A stretch of 64,000 nucleotides of DNA from positions 69,629 through 133,628 of the forward strand of contig NZ_MLQS01000014.1 of the NCBI RefSeq assembly GCF_001866055.1, in the 5' to 3' direction. Under the pieces are notes generated by a model, which was not told the DNA's origin, ran no database searches, and saw nothing but the letters and a program-made list of their open reading frames with translations. The translations under genes and the position numbers were made by a program. Position 1 is the stretch's first letter. Each line of letters opens with the position of its first letter. The DNA is from Anaerobacillus alkalidiazotrophicus. Its GTDB lineage: Bacteria; Bacillota; Bacilli; Bacillales_H; Anaerobacillaceae. Positions 53,587-62,695 of this stretch are shown here, piece after piece.

Positions 53587-54417
53587 ATGAAAATAAAAAA
53601 AATTCTGAATAACAATGCTGTAATTGTTCAAGAAGGTACCATTGAAAAAATTGTGATAGGTCCTGGAGTTGCTTTTCAAAAGAAAAAAAATGATATTATT
53701 TCTAAAAATAACGTAGAAAAAGTGTTTGTGATGGAAGACAATGATGATTATGAAAAGTTTCAAGAAATATTGTGTACACTTCCAATAGAACATATAAAAA
53801 TAGCTGAAGAAGTCATTAGTTATGCAGAAGGAGCACTAATGACTCCTTTAAATGATCATATTCATGTAGCATTAACAGATCATCTTTCTTTTGCCTTTGA
53901 GAGGCTTAAACAAGGATTTGTAATAAAAAATAAATTACTTCAAGAAATTAAAGCGTTATATCCAGAAGAGTTTGAAGTTGGTTTATGGGCAAAAAAAACA
54001 ATAAATGAACGTTTGAATATTGAGATACCTGATGATGAAGTCGGTTATATAGCGCTACACATACATACTGCTAAAATGAATCGTAAAAGTCTTAAACCTT
54101 CCTTAGATGTAACTAGCTTTGTTAATGATGTTATTGGTTTAATAGAATCCGAATTCAATATTTCGATTCATGGAAAATCAATTGCATATCAACGGTTGTT
54201 AACTCATTTACGTTTTGCATTTCAAAGAATTCAGGAAAAAGAACCATTTCATGATATAGACGAAGAGATGCTTGAAGTGATTAAGAAAAAACATAAAAAA
54301 GCTTTTAATACAGCTGAAAAAATAGGCAATTTAATTAAGGAAGTATATCAGTTTGATTTACCGATATCTGAACAAGCGTACATTGCATTACACATACAGC
54401 GACTTTCAGAAAAATAA
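53587..54417 (+). CDS. BglG/LicT-family transcription antiterminator
   Basis: 276 residues. An RNA-binding CAT domain (MKIKKILNNNAVIVQEGTIE, residues 1-55) is followed by two PRD modules. PRD histidines appear in PLNDHIHVALTDHLSFA and GYIALHIHTAK, then LTHLRFAFQRI and AYIALHIQRL. PTS-dependent phosphorylation of these sets activity. It probably acts on the RAT site in front of its own operon. RBS AAAGGAG. Terminator follows. Confidence 0.92.
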   Translation: MKIKKILNNNAVIVQEGTIEKIVIGPGVAFQKKKNDIISKNNVEKVFVMEDNDDYEKFQEILCTLPIEHIKIAEEVISYAEGALMTPLNDHIHVALTDHLSFAFERLKQGFVIKNKLLQEIKALYPEEFEVGLWAKKTINERLNIEIPDDEVGYIALHIHTAKMNRKSLKPSLDVTSFVNDVIGLIESEFNISIHGKSIAYQRLLTHLRFAFQRIQEKEPFHDIDEEMLEVIKKKHKKAFNTAEKIGNLIKEVYQFDLPISEQAYIALHIQRLSEK

Positions 54418-54421
54418 TGAT

Positions 54422-54450
54422 CAGAAGAGGGCGAACCCTCTTCTTTTTCT
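54422..54450 (+). terminator. Terminator of the EIIA-antiterminator operon
   Basis: AGAAGAGGG and CCCTCTTCT with T5. A family 1 repeat starts 13 bases later. Confidence 0.92.
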
Positions 54451-54462
54451 ATATATTCATTA

Positions 54463-54677
54463 TTTATCCCACTCTTAAGGGGCAAGTAAGACCCCACCTC
54501 AAAACTTAAGAAAATCGAGAAGTTTAGGTGGGGGATAAACTGCCCCTAAAGGTCCGATATAGAATAACTTTCATCAGTGAAGCTGATGATTAGTTATTCT
54601 TATGCCCGTGGTATAAGTTGAACTAACAATCAGTGGGGGATGAAGGAAAACCCCACTGATTGAAGTTCAGCTTTATG
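54463..54677 (+). repeat. Family 1 repeat, copy D (full length reference)
   Basis: 215 bp. It contains an outer stem (CTTAAGGGGCA with TGCCCCTAAAG) enclosing a second hairpin (CCCCACCTC..AGGTGGGG), a middle hairpin (GAATAACT..CATCAG with CTGATG..AGTTATTC), and a last hairpin (AACAATCAGTGGGG with CCCCACTGATTGAAGTT). No ORF is present. It is probably a non-autonomous mobile element. Confidence 0.88.
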
Positions 54678-55020
54678 TGGCTCTTTTTAAATAATAATGA
54701 ATTCACGTATTTACTATAGAAGACTTTAATATATTTTTGTGAATAGTCATTTTCTTTTTTATAATAAGTGAAGTTTTCTATATTTTTTATTTTTTCAGAA
54801 AATATATAGAAATAATAAAAAAGCTATGATATACTTTTATGCATTATTAGGAAGAAATCTAACAATGAAAATCATTAAAGACACGGAAATATGACTTTTA
54901 AAACTTAAGATAAACTAAAGACTTCAACAAATTAAAGTGAGTACTAATAATTGTTATTAAGGAAATAGTTGTTATTTGGAAAAGTCTTATTTTTAATTAT
55001 TTTGAATTGGAGGAATTAGC
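54678..55020. other. AT-rich leader upstream of cimA
   Basis: About 340 bases without a gene. No T-box motif or other riboswitch core is recognisable. Confidence 0.35.
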
Positions 55021-56646
55021 TTGAGAGAACAAGTTTTTCTCTATGATACAACTTTACGCGATGGAACTCAGGGTGAAGGCATAAGCTTATCTGTAGATGA
55101 CAAAATAAAGATTGTAAAAAAGTTGGATGAAATTGGAGTTCATTATATAGAAGGCGGTTGGCCGGGAAGTAACCCAAAAGATATGGAATTTTTTCAAAAA
55201 GTCCAAGATCTTCAACTTAGTCATTCTAAAATAACAGCTTTTGGAAGCACACGAAGGATAGGTGTTAAAGCAAAAGAAGATGAAAATCTTCAGAAGTTAA
55301 TTGAAAGTGGTGTTAAAGTAGTTGCAATTTTTGGTAAAACGTGGGATTTCCAAGTGATTGAGGCTCTAAAAACAACATTAGAAGAAAATCTTGATATGAT
55401 TAGGGACTCTGTAGCTTATTTAAAAGAAAATGGTCTTGAAGTTATTTTTGATGCTGAACACTTTTTTGATGGATATAAACAAAATAAAGAGTACGCTCTC
55501 AAAGCTATTAAGGTAGCTGAAGAAGCAGGAGCTGACTGTATAGCACTTTGTGATACAAACGGTGGAACTCTTCCCCATGAAATATATAAAATTGTTAAAA
55601 CTATATGTACTAAAATAAATATACAGATAGGGATTCATTGTCATAATGATGGTGAAGTAGCCGTTGCAAATTCCCTATCTGCAGTTCAAGCGGGTGCTAG
55701 ACACGTTCAAGGAACGATTAATGGTTATGGAGAACGATGTGGGAATGCAAATTTAATTTCTGTTATCCCAAATTTACAGGTAAAACTTAATTACGAGTGT
55801 GTAAAGAAAGAAAACTTAAGTAACTTAACTTCTATATCAAAATATGTTCATGAAGTTGCTAACCAGGCTGCACCAAGTAATCAGCCATTTGTTGGGAAAA
55901 GTGCTTTCGCACATAAAGGTGGAATGCATGTTAGCGCTGTTTTAAAGCATCCTGAAACGTATGAACATATTAAGCCTGAACTAATAGGGAATAGTAGGCG
56001 TGTTCTCGTTTCTGAACTTTCAGGGCAAAGTAACTTAATGTTTAAAGCTAAAGAGTGGAACTATTCGATTGATAAAAAAGATCCTAATTCTAAATTGCTC
56101 CTTGAAAAAATTAAAGAAAAAGAGCATGAAGGCTATCAATACGAAGCTGCTGAGGCTTCATTTGAACTTTTAGTGAAAAAGAGTTTTAGTGAATGGAAAG
56201 AATACTTTTTATTAGATTATTATAAGATCTTTGTTGAAAAAAATGGAGAAGATATTTTTTCTACAGAAGCTGTAGTCAAGCTTTGTGTGCATGATGAAAT
56301 GGTATTAACAGCTGCAGAGGGGAACGGCCCTGTCAATGCGCTTGACCATGCTCTTCGTAAAGGTCTAGAACAATTTTATCCAATTATTAAAAATATGTAT
56401 TTATCTGACTATAAAGTTCGAGTTCTTGATGAAACAGAAGCAACAGCCTCAAAGGTTCGAGTTTTAATTGAATCTTCTGATGGAACAGAGAAATGGAGTA
56501 CTATAGGTGTATCTGGAAATATAATAAAAGCTAGTTGGCTAGCTTTAGTAGACAGTGTTCAATATTATCTAATGAAAAATGATAATTTAATAAAGGTAGT
56601 ATCCAATAAGAAAGAAGAACAATTTATTGGGTTAAACAATCATTAA
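55021..56646 (+). CDS. cimA: (R)-citramalate synthase
   Basis: 541 residues of the LeuA/CimA TIM-barrel family. Metal site and substrate motifs are LYDTTLRDGTQGEGISLS, IHCHNDGEVAVANSL and GYGERCGNANL. FAHKGGMHVSAVLKHPETYE is the linker hallmark; a C-terminal LeuA dimer domain (residues about 400-525, with AAEGNGPVNALDHALRKGL) follows. The pattern is that of CimA-type rather than 2-isopropylmalate synthase. It condenses pyruvate and acetyl-CoA to feed isoleucine synthesis. The start is TTG behind GGAGG. Confidence 0.93.
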   Translation: MREQVFLYDTTLRDGTQGEGISLSVDDKIKIVKKLDEIGVHYIEGGWPGSNPKDMEFFQKVQDLQLSHSKITAFGSTRRIGVKAKEDENLQKLIESGVKVVAIFGKTWDFQVIEALKTTLEENLDMIRDSVAYLKENGLEVIFDAEHFFDGYKQNKEYALKAIKVAEEAGADCIALCDTNGGTLPHEIYKIVKTICTKINIQIGIHCHNDGEVAVANSLSAVQAGARHVQGTINGYGERCGNANLISVIPNLQVKLNYECVKKENLSNLTSISKYVHEVANQAAPSNQPFVGKSAFAHKGGMHVSAVLKHPETYEHIKPELIGNSRRVLVSELSGQSNLMFKAKEWNYSIDKKDPNSKLLLEKIKEKEHEGYQYEAAEASFELLVKKSFSEWKEYFLLDYYKIFVEKNGEDIFSTEAVVKLCVHDEMVLTAAEGNGPVNALDHALRKGLEQFYPIIKNMYLSDYKVRVLDETEATASKVRVLIESSDGTEKWSTIGVSGNIIKASWLALVDSVQYYLMKNDNLIKVVSNKKEEQFIGLNNH

Positions 56647-56720
56647 TATAAACAACATTGAATTTTTCAGAATTGATTGATAATATGAAGTTAGTTTATT
56701 AGATGAAGGGATGAGAAGAG

Positions 56721-57905
56721 ATGAGTAAAGTTGAGACGGTAAAAGTTGAGAAGAGTGAAAAGGGATATTTTGGTGAATTTGGTGGAAGCTTTGTTCCTCC
56801 ACAACTTCAGCCAGTATTAGATCGTTTAGAAGAAGCCTTTGAAGCATACAAAGATGAACCAGAATTTAATAAAGAATATCTTTATTATATGAAAGAATAT
56901 GTTGGTAGAGAAAACCCGCTAACTTTTGCTCAGCGTTTAACTCAAAAATTAGGTGGAGCAAAGATTTATTTAAAACGTGAGGATTTAAATCATACAGGTG
57001 CTCATAAGATTAATAATGTCATTGGGCAGATTCTTCTTGCCAAGAGGATGGGAGCACATCGCATTATTGCCGAAACTGGAGCGGGGCAACATGGTGTAGC
57101 AACAGCAACTGCATGCGCAATGCTTGGTATGGAATGTATCATTTATATGGGCGCAGAAGACACAAGAAGGCAAGCTCTAAACGTCTTTCGTATGGAACTT
57201 TTAGGAGCAAAAGTCGTTGCAGTTCATAAAGGTCAAGGTCGACTAAAAGATGCCGTTGATGAGGCATTAAATGATTTGATTGAAAATTATGAGAATACGT
57301 TTTATTTATTAGGTTCGGCTGTTGGTCCACATCCTTACCCATCTATTGTTAGACATTTCCAAGCTATAATTAGTAAAGAGTCAAAACGTCAAATTTTAGA
57401 AAAAGAAGGTAGACTACCAGATATGGTTGTAGCATGTGCTGGTGGTGGTAGCAATGCCATTGGTGCATTCAGTGAATATATTCCGGAAAAATCAGTTCGG
57501 TTAGTTGGTGTAGAACCTAAGGAAGCAGCGAGTTTAACGAAGGGTACACCTGGTGTTTTACACGGTTTCAAATGTTTAGTTCTGCAAGATGAAGAAGGTA
57601 ATCCGTTACCTACACATTCTATTTCTGCAGGCCTTGATTACCCAGGTATCGGTCCTGAACATAGTCACTTAAAAGTAAGTGGTCGTGCCGAATATTATGC
57701 GGTATCAAAAGAGGAAGTGTTAGAAGCTTTTCAGGAGTTAGCGCGTACTGAGGGAATTATCCCAGCTTTAGAAAGTGCTCACGCTATTGCATATGTAATT
57801 AAGATTGCTCCAAAGCTTAAGGAAGACCAAATTATAATCGTGAATATTTCAGGTCGTGGTGATAAAGACGTTAATGAAGTTGCGTTACTGCTACAAGACC
57901 AGTAG
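56721..57905 (+). CDS. trpB: Tryptophan synthase beta chain, solitary
   Basis: 394 residues. [20 protein letters not shown], the PLP lysine in [24 protein letters not shown] and the phosphate loop [10 protein letters not shown] mark a canonical TrpB1. It joins indole and serine. No trpA or other trp gene is near; it lies 74 bases behind cimA and may share its message. A second trpB may be in a standard trp operon elsewhere. The window cannot show this. Confidence 0.93.
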   Translation: MSKVETVKVEKSEKGYFGEFGGSFVPPQLQPVLDRLEEAFEAYKDEPEFNKEYLYYMKEYVGRENPLTFAQRLTQKLGGAKIYLKREDLNHTGAHKINNVIGQILLAKRMGAHRIIAETGAGQHGVATATACAMLGMECIIYMGAEDTRRQALNVFRMELLGAKVVAVHKGQGRLKDAVDEALNDLIENYENTFYLLGSAVGPHPYPSIVRHFQAIISKESKRQILEKEGRLPDMVVACAGGGSNAIGAFSEYIPEKSVRLVGVEPKEAASLTKGTPGVLHGFKCLVLQDEEGNPLPTHSISAGLDYPGIGPEHSHLKVSGRAEYYAVSKEEVLEAFQELARTEGIIPALESAHAIAYVIKIAPKLKEDQIIIVNISGRGDKDVNEVALLLQDQ

Positions 57906-57910
57906 AATAG

Positions 57911-57956
57911 CAAGAAAAGCGCAAGCGCCTTGGTCACGAGCTCCAGGCGCTTTGCG
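57911..57956 (-). repeat. Family 2 repeat, collapsed copy in reverse orientation
   Basis: CAAGAAAAGCGCAAGCGCCT then TGGTCACGAGC is the complement of the right end, followed by a truncated left part CTCCAGGCGC. It lies 5 bases behind the trpB stop and forms a GC-rich hairpin that might end both convergent transcripts. Confidence 0.75.
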
Positions 57957-57979
57957 TAATTCATTTTATCCATAGGTTT

Positions 57980-58942
57980 TCATCGGAAACTTGGGTAAAC
58001 ATAAGGTGAATCTGGTTCATCTATGATAGTTATTTCCCTTAACATAATGACAGGTAGTTCATATCCATGATACTCAGTTTTATTAATAGTTCCTCTTACT
58101 CTTACCCATGTATCATTTGGATAAAGGTAAGCTTCTTCGGTTTCGACTAACGTACCATACACCCCGGCATCAGCAGTACAACATGTCATAGAAAATCTAG
58201 CTACTACAAGTTGATTATCTTCAAAATCTTGTTCTCTGAACACAAACCCCATAATTTCTAATTCTTTTCCAATGAAGTTTTCTAAATGCAAATCAAGTAA
58301 AGTCATAACATCTAAATAATTTTTATCAGTAACTTTTATAACCGTCTCACCATGTAAATCAGTTAATAAGTTATCATAGTACTCATTGAACCATTCTTCG
58401 TCGTAAAAATCCTCGATTTGGTAATGCTCAATTTCATCAATTGTTTCATAATCTTCTATACTTGCTAGATAACCTTCAGGATCATTTAGAAATTGATCAG
58501 TTCTAGGTGTACTAGATTGACCGTCTTCAATGTTTGTTGTTGGATTGGCTAAGTTAATACCTGATCCATAAATAATGCCCCTATTTGCTGCGACAGAGCT
58601 GTTTAATGCTTGGTCTGGAATCGTAAACCCCATCAATAGTGGTAAAATAAAAATAGAATAAACAAGTAATCTTACCCAACGTGGTCCGGATATTTGATGG
58701 TCTAACCCACAATCACAATCAATTTCTTCTTCTGATTTTCCTCTTTTTGTACTTCTAAAAATTTGAATAATTCCTAAAAGGAAAAACACAACAAGAGAAA
58801 AATAAATAAAAGGCATCATTTTAGGTGCAATATAGTACTTCATATTGTCAGTGATAATGTATCCTAAAATTAGTAGGGCAAAACCGAAGAGGATAATTCC
58901 TCGAATATACGCATGAAACCCCAAATCACCTTTGTCGTTCAT
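57980..58942 (-). CDS. ycgQ: TIGR03943 family membrane protein (YcgQ)
   Basis: 320 residues. Two N-terminal membrane segments, a DCDCGLDH loop, one more membrane segment, then an exterior domain with FVFREQDFEDNQLVVARFSM then TCCTADAGVYGTLVE. The CC motif and final YVYPSFR are typical of TIGR03943/YcgQ. It always accompanies the YcgR permease. A role in metal handling or export with YcgR is proposed from co-occurrence. Function is not established. Confidence 0.87.
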   Translation of the reverse strand: MNDKGDLGFHAYIRGIILFGFALLILGYIITDNMKYYIAPKMMPFIYFSLVVFFLLGIIQIFRSTKRGKSEEEIDCDCGLDHQISGPRWVRLLVYSIFILPLLMGFTIPDQALNSSVAANRGIIYGSGINLANPTTNIEDGQSSTPRTDQFLNDPEGYLASIEDYETIDEIEHYQIEDFYDEEWFNEYYDNLLTDLHGETVIKVTDKNYLDVMTLLDLHLENFIGKELEIMGFVFREQDFEDNQLVVARFSMTCCTADAGVYGTLVETEEAYLYPNDTWVRVRGTINKTEYHGYELPVIMLREITIIDEPDSPYVYPSFR

Positions 58943-58970
58943 TGGCTTTTAGCCCCTCTCTATAAGAATA

Positions 58971-59993
58971 TTATAAAATAAAAAAGTGTAATAATAATAC
59001 TGATCCGAAAACAAATACAGTTACAGTAGTTATAAATGCCAAAACAAATTTAATTTTGAAGAATGCTAGAAGCATAATCGTATTTTTTAAATCTATCATC
59101 GGTCCATAAACTAGGAAGGCAATAATGGAACTAGTCGTAAAGTTATTGGAAAAGGATGCTGCAACGAAGGCATCTGCTTCAGAGCATAAAGATAATACGT
59201 ATGCAAAAGCCATCATAACAAATGTTGACGAATATTCATTTGAACCTAGTGCTTGTAAAATACTTCTATCTAAAAACGTTTGAAATAGAGCTGCGATAAA
59301 GGCTCCAGCAATTAAATATTTTCCCATCATAAAAAATTCATCGGCAGCGTGATACATTGTTTGTTTAATGCGATTAGTTTTTTTCGTTGGTGTAATAACA
59401 TTTGAAACTTGTTTACCTAGTAATTCTTCTTTACTCCATTTTAATTGGTCATTATTTTTTCTGAATAAAAAGTAAATAACTGCTCCAATAATGATAGCGA
59501 GAATGAAAGCTAATCCCATCCTGGAATATAATACACTTGGATTATTTCGAAATGCATAATAAGTTGAAGCAAATACTACAGGATTTAGGATAGGAGCCCC
59601 TACTAGGAATACGACACCAACATGTAGTGGCATTCCTTTTTTTATTAGCCTTCTTACAACAGGAACAATTGCACACTCGCATATTGGAAAAATTGCACCG
59701 AGAACAGCCGCAGGAAAAAGTGCTGCTATTGCATTTTTAGGTAGATATTTTTGGATAGTATCCTCAGAGACATATATTTGAATTAATGCAGAAACAAATA
59801 CCCCTAACAAAATAAATGGAAAAGCCTCAATTATAATACTAATAAAAATAGTATTTACATTTACTAGACTATCTGGCAAGGTAGTCGTATCTTTAATTCT
59901 CTCAATGTTAAAAAATAAGAGTAAAAACACTAGTAATAAAGCTACACCGAGTAAATCTTTTACTAGGGCTGTCATAGACTCTTTAACGTTCAT
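58971..59993 (-). CDS. ycgR: DUF318-type permease (YcgR)
   Basis: About 340 residues with eight or more membrane segments. GAIFPICECAIVPVVRRLIK and LVGAPILNPVVFASTYYAF in the first half, LSLCSEADAFVAASF and LVYGPMIDLKN in the second are the conserved family loops, including the paired-cysteine CEC and the CSEADAF motif. ATG at 59993 follows AAGGAG. It is co-transcribed with ycgQ. The substrate is unknown; metal ions are suggested by the divergent COG0523 gene. Confidence 0.88.
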   Translation of the reverse strand: MNVKESMTALVKDLLGVALLLVFLLLFFNIERIKDTTTLPDSLVNVNTIFISIIIEAFPFILLGVFVSALIQIYVSEDTIQKYLPKNAIAALFPAAVLGAIFPICECAIVPVVRRLIKKGMPLHVGVVFLVGAPILNPVVFASTYYAFRNNPSVLYSRMGLAFILAIIIGAVIYFLFRKNNDQLKWSKEELLGKQVSNVITPTKKTNRIKQTMYHAADEFFMMGKYLIAGAFIAALFQTFLDRSILQALGSNEYSSTFVMMAFAYVLSLCSEADAFVAASFSNNFTTSSIIAFLVYGPMIDLKNTIMLLAFFKIKFVLAFITTVTVFVFGSVLLLHFFIL

Positions 59994-60139
59994 AATGATG
60001 TACTCCTTAGTTAATAAATTATGTAAGAGAGCTATATCAATAAAACTCAAACATTTTACATTCGTTTTAATAGTTTACCATAAAACAATAAGTACATGAC
60101 AAACCTTTTTATTCCTATAGTTAATAGAGGATGGTAGTT

Positions 60140-60160
60140 AAATAGTAATCATTCCTATTT
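60140..60160. promoter_or_regulatory. Zur-like palindrome between ycgR and the COG0523 gene
   Basis: AAATAGTAATCATTCCTATTT is a 21-bp near-perfect inverted repeat. Its core TAGTAATCATTCCTA matches TCGTAATNATTACGA at 11 of 14 positions. It lies 57 bases before the GTPase start and 147 before ycgR. Confidence 0.45.
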
Positions 60161-60216
60161 GAGTTTTTTGCCTTCGTATGCTAAGTTAAAGTTAACTTTT
60201 ATTTACGGAGGAGACT

Positions 60217-61239
60217 ATGAAGAAAAGAGTTCCTACTTATATTATCACAGGGTTTCTTGGTAGTGGTAAAACAACAGTTTTACAGCATTTACTTAATTAT
60301 TGTAGAGAAAATAAATTAAAACCTGCTATTGTTATTAATGAAATAGGGGAAACAAATGTTGAGGAACATTTGTTTAAGGATGATCACGTATTAGAAATGC
60401 TTAACGGATGTATTTGTTGTTCGATACAAAGTGACTTTACTAAGGAATTACACACTTTTATTACTAGTTTAAGTGATAATGCTGTACCTGATATTATTTT
60501 AATAGAGGGGACAGGTATAGCTAATCCGATAGAAATAGTAGATGCCCTTACAGATCCGCTGTTAATAGATAAGATTGATTTGTTTTCGGTAATTAATGTA
60601 ATAGATGGAAGTAAGTATTTGGAGTACCAAAGTATTTTTTCTAGCACGAGAGAAGTGCGTAGTATATTAAAATCACAAATTTCTATAAGTTCATTTATTA
60701 TTTTAAATAAAATGGATTTAATAAATCATAAGTATACTGATAAGACTAGAAGAAAAGTAGAAGAACTTAAAAAAGGGAACACACCAGTTATAGAAACTAG
60801 CTATGGAGAAGTGAATATTCAAGAAATGTTGGAAAAACGGGTTCAAATTCATCGATCTCATGATAAAATGAATCTTCTAAGTTCAAGAAAATGCGGTTGT
60901 AATCATAATCACACTTGTGATCAACATGCAAAAGTTCACCATAACCATTCATTTCAAGCTATTAAAATTGATATAAACCGACCGATTGATCGGATCGATT
61001 TTGAAAAGTGGTTAAAAAAATTACCGAAAACAATGGTTCGAGGAAAAGGTATTGTAAATTTAACAGAAACTGCGGGGCTATTTCAGTTCCAATATTCATC
61101 TAATCAGTTGAATATGATGAGAGTAAAAGAAGATTTAAATACAGAACCTTGCTTGATATTAATTGGAGTAGATCTTGATAGCAAGGCTATTGAAAAATCC
61201 TTTTACGAAAAATTCATTAAAAAAGAGAGGCTGACGTAA
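60217..61239 (+). CDS. CobW/COG0523-family GTPase (putative metallochaperone)
   Basis: 340 residues. Walker A is IITGFLGSGKTT; INEIGE, the metal-binding CICCSIQSDF (CxCC) and EGTGIANP follow. NKMDL provides the base-specific loop. A His/Cys-rich stretch (CGCNHNHTCDQHAKVHHNHS) precedes the C-terminal CobW domain. Such proteins deliver or buffer zinc. It is divergent from ycgR-ycgQ and shares a Zur-like palindrome with it. RBS GGAGGAG. Confidence 0.9.
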   Translation: MKKRVPTYIITGFLGSGKTTVLQHLLNYCRENKLKPAIVINEIGETNVEEHLFKDDHVLEMLNGCICCSIQSDFTKELHTFITSLSDNAVPDIILIEGTGIANPIEIVDALTDPLLIDKIDLFSVINVIDGSKYLEYQSIFSSTREVRSILKSQISISSFIILNKMDLINHKYTDKTRRKVEELKKGNTPVIETSYGEVNIQEMLEKRVQIHRSHDKMNLLSSRKCGCNHNHTCDQHAKVHHNHSFQAIKIDINRPIDRIDFEKWLKKLPKTMVRGKGIVNLTETAGLFQFQYSSNQLNMMRVKEDLNTEPCLILIGVDLDSKAIEKSFYEKFIKKERLT

Positions 61240-61260
61240 AAGTTAGCCTCTCTTCCTTTA
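61221..61260. terminator. Terminator between the GTPase gene and uppP
   Basis: AAGAGAGGCTGAC and GTTAGCCTCTCTT arms; the left arm lies in the end of the GTPase gene. Confidence 0.85.
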
Positions 61261-61265
61261 GGTTA

Positions 61266-62096
61266 TTAAATATCGATAATTGTTGTAGCATCAAGGAAAA
61301 AGTAAACAAAAATTGCAGCAGCAAAACAGTAGATAGCAAAATAAATTAGTTTACTTCTTTTTAAGAAATCAATCAGCCAAACAATTCCTATCCAAGAAAA
61401 GATAAAAGTAGTAATGAATGAGACAATTAAAGCAGGTGTGCCAATTGCGGCAAATATTTCACTACTAACATCACCTACTGCTAGTACAGTGGATCCTAAA
61501 ATGACTGGAATAACAAGTAAAAATGAATAACGTACAGCTGTATCTCGTTCTAGACCTACTAAAAGCGCAGTGATTAATGTGGCACCTGAACGAGAAATTC
61601 CAGGTAATACAGCCAATGTTTGCCCTAACCCTACGACAATGGCATCAAAAAAGTTCATATCTTTTTCAGTACGTGCTCCGTACTGGTGAACTCTTTCTAT
61701 GAAAATTAATCCTAATCCAGTAACGATTAAAGCACCTGCTATATAAGGTGGAGTTTTCATTGAATCTCCTACAAAATCTTTTAGAAGCATACCTAAAACC
61801 CCAGTGATTACTGTTGCTATAAGAATATAAATTCCAAAGAAAAATTGAATTCGATTTTTCTTTGATCTTGTCTTAAAATAGCTAAAGAAGCCGATAATAA
61901 CCTCGATTAAATCTTTTCTGAAGTAAATCATAACTGCAAACACTGATGCGATGTGTAAATAAATTTCAAATGTTAAACCAGGAAATGGTGTTCCTAAAAT
62001 AAGTTGGGTAATAACAATATGAGCTGTACTAGATATCGGCAAAAACTCTGTTAAGCCTTGTACAATTCCAAAAATGATAGCTTCAATGATAGACAT
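61266..62096 (-). CDS. uppP: Undecaprenyl-diphosphatase
   Basis: 276 residues with about eight membrane segments. AIIFGIVQGLTEFLPISSTA contains the catalytic E-x3-PISSTAH region, and LAVLPGISRSGATLITALLV the PGxSRSGAT phosphate loop. It recycles undecaprenyl pyrophosphate for wall synthesis and gives bacitracin tolerance. ATG at 62096 follows GGAAGGAG. An inverted repeat (62116-62142) lies just upstream. Confidence 0.95.
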   Translation of the reverse strand: MSIIEAIIFGIVQGLTEFLPISSTAHIVITQLILGTPFPGLTFEIYLHIASVFAVMIYFRKDLIEVIIGFFSYFKTRSKKNRIQFFFGIYILIATVITGVLGMLLKDFVGDSMKTPPYIAGALIVTGLGLIFIERVHQYGARTEKDMNFFDAIVVGLGQTLAVLPGISRSGATLITALLVGLERDTAVRYSFLLVIPVILGSTVLAVGDVSSEIFAAIGTPALIVSFITTFIFSWIGIVWLIDFLKRSKLIYFAIYCFAAAIFVYFFLDATTIIDI

Positions 62097-62115
62097 AAGT
62101 GTCTCCTTCCAATTA

Positions 62116-62142
62116 ATTAGTAACAAAATAACTGTTACTAAT
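62116..62142. promoter_or_regulatory. 27-bp inverted repeat upstream of uppP
   Basis: ATTAGTAACA and TGTTACTAAT are perfect 10-bp arms around a 7-bp spacer, 20 bases before the uppP start. It is a candidate operator; the regulator is not known. Confidence 0.55.
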
Positions 62143-62278
62143 TCTAGCAAATGTGATAGATTTTATAAAGAGAAAATTTAATAGTAAAGTATAAAGATAA
62201 TATTATTACATATCTTTGAAACTCATTAAAACTTTCATTATACTTTCGTTTAAAAAGAAATTAGAAAAGAGTGGTGTT

Positions 62279-62695
62279 ATGAAAAAAATACAAATACTGA
62301 CCTTTCTTGCTATTGGATGTGGGGGAGCTATAGGGACCGTGTTTCGCTACACAATTAACATTCAAACTGTATCACTACTATTTCCATTAGGCACATTATT
62401 AGAGAATTTAGTTGGTAGCTTGTTATTAGGATTTTTAACTGGATGGATTGTAAATATGAAATTAAGCGATATTGTAAAAACAGGTTTGGGTGTAGGTTTT
62501 TGCGGTGGGTTTACAACAATGTCTACTTTAGCTGCAGATATATATAGCCTATTTATTCACTCTTCACCATTTTTAGTGATCTTATATATGGGTACCTCAA
62601 TTTTTGGTGGGGTAGCACTTGCATTTTTAGGATTTATTCTTGGGGAACATATAAGTTTGTACTATAGAAACACTAAAAAAGAAGGTGAAATGTAA
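62279..62695 (+). CDS. crcB1: Fluoride channel FluC, subunit 1
   Basis: 138 residues, four membrane segments. GCGGAIGTVFRYTIN, NLVGSLLLGF and GFCGGFTTMSTLAAD are the FluC/CrcB signatures. The ATG at 62279 follows AAGAGTGG; 21 earlier codons of the frame lack a site. The stop overlaps the start of the second subunit by one base, so the two are translated together and probably form a heterodimer with antiparallel arrangement. No fluoride riboswitch is visible upstream. Confidence 0.92.
   Translation: MKKIQILTFLAIGCGGAIGTVFRYTINIQTVSLLFPLGTLLENLVGSLLLGFLTGWIVNMKLSDIVKTGLGVGFCGGFTTMSTLAADIYSLFIHSSPFLVILYMGTSIFGGVALAFLGFILGEHISLYYRNTKKEGEM

Noticed and set aside
54678..55020. A possible T-box or leader upstream of cimA
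   Set aside because: The core GGTGGTACCGCG sequence is absent and no specifier loop could be found.
62150..62278. A possible fluoride riboswitch upstream of the FluC genes
   Set aside because: The conserved crcB motif (GGCGATGG...) is not present in the leader.
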